Origin: Silene noctiflora
Taxonomy: Eukaryota; Streptophyta; Magnoliopsida; Caryophyllales; Caryophyllaceae
Length of the DNA stretch: 29,370 bases
NCBI GenBank assembly: GCA_009801015.1
Contig: VHZZ01004583.1
Span: 47,190-76,559, forward strand
Reading direction: 5' to 3'
The notes below the pieces were generated by a model. That model was not told the DNA's origin, ran no database searches, and worked only from the letters and a program-made list of their open reading frames with translations. The translations under genes and the position numbers were made by a program. Shown here one piece after another: positions 21,997 through 29,370 of the stretch; within the stretch, counting starts at the first letter, position 1; the number at the start of each line of letters is the position of its first letter.

Positions 21997-23530
21997 AACA
22001 GAACAATGTTAAGTTTTTCGGGATCAAATATCGCTGCTGAAATCATCGTCTTTGAGTTGGTTTTCTTATTTTTCTGAAGATGGTGTTGTTAATTGATCTG
22101 ATCCTGTTATATCAAGTTGATGTTTATGCAGCGATCAAGGGATTATTCGTGTTTTTGAGCTTTTCGGTCTGGCAATGGTGTTTTTGGGTTCCACAAATCT
22201 TTGGAACCCCCCTTTGTTTCCTTGTTCAGACGGATTAGCTTTGGCATTTGTTTTGTCATTCTTGCAACTTTGTAATTGTTTTCTTTTTCGGATTGAAAAG
22301 CTCGGGTTAAAAGGGTAGCCTGCCTTGATCCGAGGTCAGGGTATATACCATGGACCTCGTTCACCTTTTCAATTGTGTACTTTGTGTATATGAAGAAACC
22401 GATATGTTACATGTGCAAATTTTTCATCATTGAGTTGCATTACATTTGTTGTTGGTAAAATCGCCGCCCTCTTCCTCAGGATTGCATTCGTTGTATGGTG
22501 GTGGTGAAATCACTGAAATGTATAGCCGCACTACCAACATTTACATTGTATACGAATGAACTCCATTGTACAAAATTCTGGGGATACTTGTGTATCTGTC
22601 CTTAGTTAATTTCGGTTTCTTCCAGTTAGATGAACATGAAAAGGAGTCAAACTGGTAAGTTCATATGCGATTTTCTGTGTGATACCAGTTGCATTCTCTT
22701 CCACCATTTTCTGCATTTTAGGATGCTTTGGTAGAATCTAACTCATGGGCGAACTCAACCAGGCCTACTTTTGTGACCCATATTCAGGCTTTAACCTGAC
22801 CTAAACTCGTACTGATCTGAGTATCTGACTCGGCCGGCTTTTTAATAAATCTACCTATGATGATGTACTGTTACATCCTGTTGACTACTTGCTACATATT
22901 TTGCTCCCAGATTAATTGCCGCCATGCCATAGATCTGAACTACCCCAAGATTATTTTAATAAGACATGGCTGTCCTGACTCTTGTCTTTATTAAGCATAT
23001 AAACTTCAACAATTCTTTCTTAACTTGATGTCAACTGTGTGTGTCATTTTCCTTGTCCGAAAACCGTCTTTAGGTTATAATAATCCTCTGCTACTAAACA
23101 ATTTTATAAATATCAATTATTGATCGAGTAGATAAAGATACAGATTATTCTATGAAGAAAACACGCTAACAGCGACTAGCAGACAATTCCCATTCTTCCG
23201 CAACACCTCCGTCTGTGACAGGCTGCAGGACGATTAGAGTCTCGGACTAACATCTCTCTAGCCATGCTGCCTAGGAAGGGTGTGTTCCCAGAAATTCTCA
23301 TTCCAATGCCAATACTGCTTCTGACTAATATGATACAGGAGCTCGATACAGATTATCATGAAATTCTGTATTATCAATTTCAGAGTTCAATTGATTACAA
23401 CTGATAGTGATAACCATGTATGAAAGAATAGAATCTAATCAAGACAGAATAGAAATTACAGCCACCAGGGAAGTAGGGAACTATACCACATCACTTGCAG
23501 GCTTACAGCCAATCGATCCTCTCACGGTAT
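21997..23530. other. Phytolongin 3' region and intergenic DNA
   Basis: The first few hundred bases are probably 3' UTR. The minus-strand ORF at 22143-22364 has no domain. Beyond about 22600 I see only unremarkable AT-rich DNA and no bounded element. Confidence 0.45.
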
Positions 23531-23650
23531 AGAAAGTCAAAGTGTTCTATAACCCATCACCCATCATGAAAGGCTTATTTCGCCAATCAAGTCTAGTTCA
23601 GATTCTAGCCACAGGGCACGGGGTAAGCCAACAAGGGCAATGAGCCAATG
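23531..23650. repeat. Direct repeat copy A (3' flank of unrecognised minus-strand gene)
   Basis: Aligns with 24471-24593. Shared landmarks are 'gttctat-ac', 'catcatgaa', 'gccaatcaagt', 'tagttca' and 'agggcaa'. It lies just past the stop of the minus-strand coding fragment at 23754, so it may be its 3' UTR. Confidence 0.7.
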
Positions 23651-23753
23651 AACGTCTTCATCCTGAGTTTTACACAGCTACGTCCATAGAGAACTTGAAA
23701 CCTCTGGTTAGACTAGACTAATCCTTGTCCGGTTGAGCTAAATGCTCATGGAG

Positions 23754-24221
23754 TCATGGATACCTATGATAACCACAGGGAGTGAGGTTTTTGTTTCCAG
23801 CACTGAGGGGAATATTGTCTTTCCTGTGGTCATGAGCCCCGTCTTTTTTAACTGCAGCATTGTCATCCTTCTCACCTGAACCTAATTTTGGAGCCTCATT
23901 ATTCTGCCACGAGGAATTCGTTTCCTCAATAAACTTCTTGGTACTCTCCTGCCACTTATTCATCTTTTCCATCTCCATCTCACCGGCTTCCTCTATGCTC
24001 ATGGGTTGGCATCCTACGAACGGAAAAATACATGTGAAAACCCCCTGGAAAAGGCTCAATCTCCCAAAATCACAGGAAATGGGAGGGCGGAGGGGCCTTC
24101 CACTTATTAATAGGAAATGCTATGCTTCTGCATACGTTGTGTGCTCACCAAATACAGACGGAGTAAATACTCCATCCTGCAAAGCATATGACAACTTGAT
24201 ACGCCGTCCGACTTCATACAA
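23754..24221 (-). CDS. 3' end of an unrecognised spliced gene (or gene relic)
   Basis: Two phase-compatible open segments on the minus strand are joined by good splice signals. The upstream piece, up to 24221 and ending at 24149, reads VGRRIKLSYALQ then DGVFTPSVF before a GTGAGC donor. The downstream piece, 24013-23754, starts after a TAG acceptor and runs CQPMSIEEAGEMEMEKMNKW to a stop. The downstream piece alone encodes about 86 residues: an acidic/Met-rich helix, a polar Asn/Asp/Lys-rich middle and a short tail. No start codon or earlier exons were found upstream, so this is either a partial gene whose 5' part is unrecognised or a fragment. I do not recognise the family. The composition suggests a hydrophilic, perhaps partly coiled protein. 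Confidence 0.35.
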
Positions 24222-24240
24222 TTAAATGTTTACGATATTT

Positions 24241-24700
24241 GTTGTGGATGTATTCAACATTTTATCTTGTACTGATTCTATATTATTCCGTAGCACAATA
24301 TTTGCCTATTTGCGTAAAATGTTAAACGTTACAAGTTCCTATTCCAAACCAAAAGGACTACTCTGAAGCGAGAAAAAGTCGAGCTTAACTCGAGCATATA
24401 CGGAGTATTACACAATTAGTCATAATGAAAAAACAGAACCTAACCGAGACAAAAGAGTGGTGTGGACTGTGGAATGTTAAAATGTTCTATTACCTATCAC
24501 CCCATCATGAATTGCTGATTTTCTTTTTTGCCAATCAAGTTTAGTTCATATTCTAGCGAGAAGGTAAGCGAATAAGGGCAACTAAATAAAAAAATTCGAA
24601 AGTACACCGTAGAAAAACCCAAAATTTAATCTACATTCGAAATTCTGGAGTTTATTCATAAAACAAGGCAGGTAATTGGCCATTACACTTATTGTCTAAT
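24241..24700. other. Intergenic DNA with direct repeat copy B
   Basis: Holds the second copy (24471-24593) of the 23531-23650 repeat, here with no intact adjoining coding exon. The 'tacggagtat' motif is at about 24400. The GDSL gene 3' flank probably begins near 24700. Confidence 0.5.
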
Positions 24701-24783
24701 GGCTTACAACTTGATCATCATACCATGCAAGTAAAAGTAAAGAGCAACAAAGAACAAAGATTTCACTGAAACGGAAGCGATTA

Positions 24784-27685
24784 TTAAGCGGCACTAAGCA
24801 AGGTGGAAGATTTGGTAGGAAGTTGAACAAGATCTTGAATGCTGTAAGGAGTGCAAACTGCAGAGTTGTCGATGCATTGTCCACCCAAAACACTATGACT
24901 GGCTTGAGTCGGATGAGCTGCATCCCAAAATAAGTATTCATCTCGGTTTTCGCATTTTCTGCCCAACCATTTGCATGATATTAAGGTATATCCCTGTAAC
25001 GTTGCTAGCTCGCAGCATGGACTCGTCACATTTGTTAGCCCTGCATTATCAAGTAAAGCACATTCCGTCAATCGCCTCTCGTAAATAATGTACTCACTCT
25101 GTTTTTTTATTACATTAGTCATTCTCAGTTCTCACCGTAGTTAGAAGGATTAATGATGGCATCATATGTAAGATCGTAAGCTTTGCCAAGCGAGAAGTAG
25201 GCGTTACTGAATTCGGAAGACAAGCTTTGGATCATCTCTTGAAGTTTAGAGTTGAACAGTTTTGCATTCGTATTTTTAATCTCAATACATTCTCCGTTCT
25301 GATTGTAATAAACCGGAATGCAACCATAGGGAGGACCCTCGAACACGACTATCTTCCTTGCTCCTAAACTGTGCAGCACCTACATCGAAAAAAGGTTATT
25401 CCATTAGTTCTATACGGAATACTTCCTCCAATTCAAACAATTCTACTCATTTGCTTTTGGCTGGTCTTCGATGCACCCCTTTGACCGTCTTTTTCTCCTT
25501 TGATGGAGTATAATATTTTTCCACCTAGTTGGGCGGTCAAAGTTTACAAGTTTGACCTCCAAAAAGCAAATGCCACAAACCAACATATAAAAAGAAAATT
25601 CTGATTTTCCGAAATGATGTATAATATTAATGGGACGGTGTTGGGTCGTGACCCAATAAGTGTCCAGCCCAAATGTTCACTTTAGAACTTATTGTGCTTC
25701 CGCTGCGTGTGGGTAATTGGTGCTAATTTCCCGACCGGGGTGGTGTACATACACTCGGGAGTCGGGTCAGAGTATGAGAATTGAGACGATTACCTGTATC
25801 TTTTCCGACAACTGTCGAGCGAGGAGATCGGCAAACTCTTCAGGAGTATAGTCTCTGCTTGTATTTGAACCAGCACTAAAATAGTTAAGGAGGTAATCAT
25901 TGTTACCAGCCCATATAAAGAATATGGATTTAGCTAAATGTTCTTCAAGTTCTGCTTGCTCTGGGAATGCTGGTTTCAGCACATTTTCTTTCGTCACACC
26001 GAACAATCTTACTTGTTCTGCTAGATCTAAACAATTCTGCAAAATGCGAAAACCTTGTTTTATCTATGCAAGTGAGATGTTATTTGGCCATAAGGGTATA
26101 TAGTACAGAGTATAAATTTTAATTACAAAATGACAATAGAAAGGAGAAAAGGAAGTGGTTTTTTTAGTAACGGGTTCTTACCTGTGGACCGGTTTCTGGT
26201 AGAATACCGCAACCCGCTGAAGCATAATTGTATCCCGTTAGAGAAGGTGGCTGCCATGGTTGTTTAACACGGGTCGGATATGGCAGCCCGAGGTACTCGG
26301 CTACATAAAATATGACATCAAAGTTAATTCCTTACCATAATATATACAGGCCCGTCCTTTAGGGTGTACAAGGTGTTCAATTGAACAGGGCCCCCAAAAT
26401 TTTGGGCCCAAAAATCTAAATATACGACCCAATAATAACTGCAGAATTGTAGATGAGGCAAAATTTACTAATTCATAGAACAAGAGTAATGTGAAATGGG
26501 CCCAACTACCAACTTTTAAACTTCTTTTCTAAGTAATAACTTAGCTCAAATCAAAAGGGCNTTCCTTGATTATTGTCGTAATGAATTTTTTCTATTTTAA
26601 ATTCTTGCTGGTAGCATTTTAGTACACCCTATGGACAATATTTTTATTTTTTAAAATTTATTTGTCAATTNTGTGGTTTAACAATTTACTTTTCATGCAA
26701 TATTTTGAGTATTTTGATAATGATNAAGGTTNAAGGTTATAANAACTTGTTTTGGGTAATAGTAAAATTTATTTATCAACAACTCTCCTATAGCACCGTC
26801 TTATANCATAGNACGAGCCCAAAAGGAGAATAGCCCACAATTAACATGTAATTTTATGTACATTTGAACTTTATCTTGACAATCCGATATTTTATGATGA
26901 ATACCGACATATTTAAATGCACAAGTTATCAAAACAAATTACTGGGTTCTCAAAATAAAATATTTTTGTACAAAGATATTCATAATTTACTTGGGCTTTG
27001 TGTTATTGGGCTTGTGTTATGCATAAAATGCTCATACACAACAATTTGTGAAAATTTATACTCCCTTCTATCCGATATATTCTTCCCCTTTCCTTTTTGC
27101 ACAAAGAATAAGAAAATGAATTTGGACCACACAAAACACACTGCCCCACATGCAAATGAATTTGGGCCACACAAAATCTTCCAGAAAAGGAAATAGGGAA
27201 GAAAACCCGAATAATCCGAAAATGGAAATCGGGAAGAATATACTGGATCGGAGGGAGTATATCCCTTAAAAAAAATGAGCATGTATTACAAGTCGTATTA
27301 GTTGAGGCCCCATTTTGAGATTTTGTACAGAGCCACCAAAATCTCCCAGACGGCCCTGAATATATATACGGAGTATATATATTATTTTTTTTCTTCAGTA
27401 TAAACACTCGTAACTTATCAACTATATATAGTCTCAAAAGTCAGGGACGTTTTTGCCATTTGTAACCCTTCCAGTGGAAACGCTTCCGGGAAAATCGATA
27501 CCATAAGGTTTGTAATTGGCCTGGGCGGGACGAGGGAGAAACAACCAATTGTTGTTGCCACTATCAACTAAAGAATCTCCGAACACATACAATGCGGGTG
27601 CAAGAGGTTCTGATAAACATTTTCCCAAATAAAAACTCGAAAAACTTAAGACGATAAAAAGCGCTACTAACGACTTCATTATCAT
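24784..27685 (-). CDS. GDSL-type esterase/lipase, secreted; first splice donor not found
   Basis: Plant GDSL hydrolases cleave ester bonds of lipids or phenolic esters and are usually secreted. Exons (minus strand): 27685-27437, 26300-26182, 26036-25794, 25379-25136, 25040-24784, predicting about 370 aa, normal for the family. An N-terminal signal peptide ([19 protein letters not shown]) precedes block I ([12 protein letters not shown], catalytic Ser). Block II is NYASAG, block III is WAGNNDY (oxyanion Asn) and block V is WDAAHP (catalytic Asp and His). Exons 2-5 join in phase with GT-AG introns. Exon 1 is the problem. After VPDF comes an in-frame TGA, where the family expects an exon boundary before the AEYLG start of exon 2, and no GT lies in the needed phase. 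Intron 1 also carries a 1-kb hAT element. The gene may be impaired, use an unusual donor that drops a few residues, or contain a sequence error. The substrate is unknown. Confidence 0.85.
26339..26346. repeat. hAT target-site duplication, left copy
   Basis: aatatata, identical to 27359-27366 on the other side of the element. Confidence 0.9.
26347..27358. mobile_element. Non-autonomous hAT element, 1012 bp, in GDSL intron 1
   Basis: The left end is CAGGCCCGTC and the complement of the right end is CAGGGCCGTC, matching hAT-type CAGGGCCG termini. A perfect 8-bp target duplication, aatatata, flanks it at 26339-26346 and 27359-27366. A subterminal palindrome (gggcccccaaaattttgggc) lies near the left end. 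No transposase ORF was recognised, so it would need a helper in trans. It contains seven ambiguous bases (n) and a nested Stowaway. Confidence 0.9.
27061..27257. mobile_element. Stowaway MITE, 197 bp, nested in the hAT element
   Basis: The left end is CTCCCTTCTATCCGATATAT and the complement of the right end is CTCCCTCCGATCCAGTATAT. Both arms continue with 'tcttccc', and TA lies on each side (27059-27060, 27258-27259). A further inner inverted match (tttccttttt near 27090 and aaaaggaaat near 27184) extends the foldback. Its insertion post-dates the hAT element or occurred in the hAT lineage before it landed here. Confidence 0.92.
27359..27366. repeat. hAT target-site duplication, right copy
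   Basis: aatatata, identical to 26339-26346. Confidence 0.9.
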
Positions 27686-27786
27686 AGATGAAAATGCTAT
27701 AGAAAATAAACTTCAATTTAGAAAAAAAAACTATGACTATGAAGGTTATTGCTTGAGTTGATGAAAATGTCCCTATAAGATGATTG

Positions 27787-27794
27787 TATTTATA
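27787..27794 (-). promoter_or_regulatory. Candidate TATA box of the GDSL gene
   Basis: TATAAATA on the minus strand, about 100 bp upstream of the ATG at 27685. This spacing suits a short plant leader. Confidence 0.55.
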
Positions 27795-27799
27795 GTGAA

Positions 27800-28155
27800 A
27801 AAAACATAGCAAATTATTATGGTTTCCTTCTTATTATAATACTTCGTTTTTGATGAAATCTTAGTTTAATTGTGAGAATTTTATATATTTAAGTAGTACA
27901 TTATCAGATCGCAGGATGAATTCTGCACGTCCGACTAGTATTGACATTATTATTATTATTTATTTGAGCACATTTGTGGGCGTATATTACGGTCGATCTC
28001 CTTCACTAGAAGCTCACCTCAATTTAATGAACTTCGTGGTTGTTTCCTCAAAAATTAAATTAACGAACCTTGATCTTGTGAAGAGCTTCCATACAACAAA
28101 GTTTTTTTTCTTTTTCCCAAATGTATTGTCACACTTAGGGGTACACAGATAGGAT
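27800..28155. other. GDSL upstream region, no gene seen
   Basis: AT-rich. The 78-codon plus-strand ORF at 27916-28152 has no domain or conserved-looking composition and is not called. Confidence 0.45.
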
Positions 28156-28372
28156 TATACCTCCAGTTGTATATAAGCATTGTACAACCAAGGTATAAGA
28201 ATCCGAGCTTAAATGTATTTTTTCTGAGCTATTGTAAAGTTCATATTTTTAATATGTAAATGAATTAGATCAGATATTTTCTAATAAAGCTTATATTCTT
28301 TAACATAAAGCTCAGATACTTTATTACAAAGCTCAGATTCTATACCGTACAACTAGTACAACTGGTTGTATA
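28156..28372. mobile_element. MITE-like element with ~45-bp terminal inverted repeats
   Basis: The left arm (TATACCTCCAGTTGTATATA, then 'gtacaacc', 'ggtata', 'gaatccgagctt') pairs with the right arm, whose complement reads TATACAACCAGTTGTACTAG, then 'gttgtac', 'ggtata', 'gaatctgagctt'. The AT-rich core has repeated 'aaagctcagat' units. No target duplication is clear, so the superfamily is not assigned. It has no coding capacity. Confidence 0.65.
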
Positions 28373-28391
28373 GTCCGTGAATTGTTAGGGG

Positions 28392-28824
28392 TAGGGGTGC
28401 TAAGAAGTTTAGCCGAGTCCGAAGTTAAAGTTGATCTCAAGCTTACTCGAGTTTGTAAAAAAATATGTTTGTTATCAAGTTTACTCGAGTTTGTAAAAAA
28501 ATGCGCTTGTTATCAAGTCCGAAGTTAAAGCAAATCTCAAGCTTACTCTGGTTATATGTAAACATATTTGGCAAATCGATGAGACATCTAATATGTATGA
28601 TACAAAGATATAATCATAATCAACTTTTTTTTTTATAAAATATGATCAATACCTTATCTAATTAAACAAGTTCTAGCCGCTCGCGAGTTTTTTGAGTCGA
28701 GCCAAAGTTTGCTCAGCTAGACTCGTTAAGAGCCCGACCCGAGCCCGAGCTCGAGCTCGAGCCGATTTGACCCGAGCCCGAGCTCGAGTTGCTCGCGAGC
28801 TGTCTCGTCTCATTATCACCCTTA
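28392..28824. mobile_element. hAT-like non-autonomous element, 433 bp
   Basis: The left end is TAGGGGTGCTAAGAAG and the complement of the right end is TAAGGGTGATAATGAG. The right subterminal part is dense in 'gagcccgagctcgag' motifs, as in other TAGGGGTG-ended plant elements. A duplicated ~38-bp module (containing 'tactcgagtttgtaaaaaaa') lies near 28444-28520. An 8-bp target duplication was not found. Confidence 0.55.
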
Positions 28825-28865
28825 CTCACACTTTTCATTTAAGTTTCCTTAATATTACCCTTAGG

Positions 28866-29210
28866 TAGGGTTAGGCAAAGATAAGGGTCGTGTCAGCCAG
28901 ACCGCTTTTCAACCGGCACGATTGGCCTGCCCTTAGTCTAGCCCGTCGACCCGCCTTCAGCTCGGCCCGACCCTCCCCAATACCACAGGAAGTGTCCAGG
29001 TCCTGCAAATTTTACCTGGCCCGCCCAAAGCCAGCCACAGCCTGGATCTACCCTAGAGTTGCCCTTATAATCTACCCCGGGCTGGTTTTAAGTCCATCCC
29101 CACAAGGGTCGGTCCCCACCCGGGCTGAGTTCGGCCGACCTTCTCCGGCCCGTCCTGCCTCCTAACCCCTCCCCCCGGCCCGAGCCCTCCCGCCTGCTTG
29201 ATCACCCCTA
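28866..29210. mobile_element. GC-rich hAT-like element, 345 bp, with 8-bp target duplication
   Basis: It begins TAGGGTTAGGCAAAG and ends with the complement of TAGGGGTGATCAAGC. It is flanked by a perfect cccttagg duplication at 28858-28865 and 29211-29218. The interior is strongly GC-rich with 'cggcccga' and 'ggcccg' runs, in contrast to AT-rich flanks. ORFs in it are low-complexity by-products. The ends and 8-bp duplication fit hAT. Confidence 0.78.
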
Positions 29211-29218
29211 CCCTTAGG

Positions 29219-29370
29219 GCATATTTTACAAAAACCGATAAAAATAGCCTTACCATGCATGTGCTCAATAGTTACTGAAGGGTTTAGGATTCCAAGAACC
29301 TAAGAGGAGGAGGGGGTGAATTAGGTACTATTTAAAAAAATTTCAACTTAGTCTTTATTGTTTTAAAGTA
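29219..29370. other. Window end, nothing recognised
   Basis: Short AT-rich tail with no feature. Confidence 0.4.

Noticed and set aside
22740-22860. hAT-like island at 'ggcctacttttgtgacccat'
   Set aside because: The wording resembles GC-rich element interiors, but no terminal motifs or duplications bound it.
25409-25640. Stowaway MITE in GDSL intron 3
   Set aside because: A CTTCCTCCAATTC-like left end is present but no matching right end or second TA was found.
28890-29165. 91-codon ORF rich in Arg/Pro/Ala
   Set aside because: It lies wholly within the 345-bp GC-rich element; its composition follows from repeated GGCCCG motifs.
1-29370. LTR retrotransposon, virus-like or multi-gene defence/biosynthetic system
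   Set aside because: No long terminal repeats, no gag/pol-like domains and no functionally linked gene cluster were seen; the genes have unrelated known roles.

Overview
This is a nuclear genomic segment from a flowering plant. It holds intron-rich genes with GT-AG (and one GC-AG) splice sites, a plastid-targeted starch synthase, a plant-specific RNA-directed DNA methylation gene, a nuclear tRNA with a Pol III T-run, and many Stowaway-type and hAT-type non-autonomous transposons. The abundance of CTCCCTCCG-ended Stowaways, 'tacggagta' motifs and CTGAA arrays suggests Caryophyllales, perhaps Amaranthaceae such as spinach, beet or quinoa. That placement is an inference from repeat style, not a proof. 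I saw no LTR or retroviral coding remnants, no organelle insertion, no CRISPR and no bacterial genes.

Layout. 1-2.4 kb: AAT microsatellites, a CTGAA array, an exact 53-bp tandem duplication and an old ~430-bp direct duplication. 2.9-3.3 kb (-): a small WRC-domain protein whose glycine-rich 3' end lies in a tandem repeat. 3.9 kb (+): tRNA-Gln(CUG). 4.3-4.6 kb (-): an unrecognised basic ORF. 5.3-10.3 kb (-): a complete eight-exon DMS3 gene (435 aa as assembled here). 12.1-19.5 kb (+): a complete 15-exon starch synthase I gene (689 aa) with at least four Stowaway MITEs in introns 1 and 2. 21.15-22.0 kb (+): a single-exon phytolongin. 23.75-24.2 kb (-): the 3' end of an unrecognised gene. 24.8-27.7 kb (-): a five-exon GDSL esterase/lipase whose first intron carries a 1012-bp hAT element with a nested Stowaway. 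28.1-29.2 kb: three small terminal-inverted-repeat elements in a row.

The genes do not form a pathway or cluster; each acts separately (silencing, starch, membrane traffic, lipid or ester hydrolysis). DMS3 and starch synthase I are divergently transcribed from a 1.8-kb shared intergenic region that holds another hAT-like element. Exon models for DMS3, starch synthase I and the last four GDSL exons are phase-consistent at every junction I checked by hand. The one clear anomaly in a host gene is GDSL exon 1: it runs into a stop at the expected exon boundary with no in-phase GT donor.

I found no evidence for a novel multi-gene system. The best leads are the precisely bounded hAT insertions, the GDSL splice-donor problem, the non-canonical GC donor in DMS3, the unusual WRC protein, and an unrecognised 3' gene end near 24 kb.
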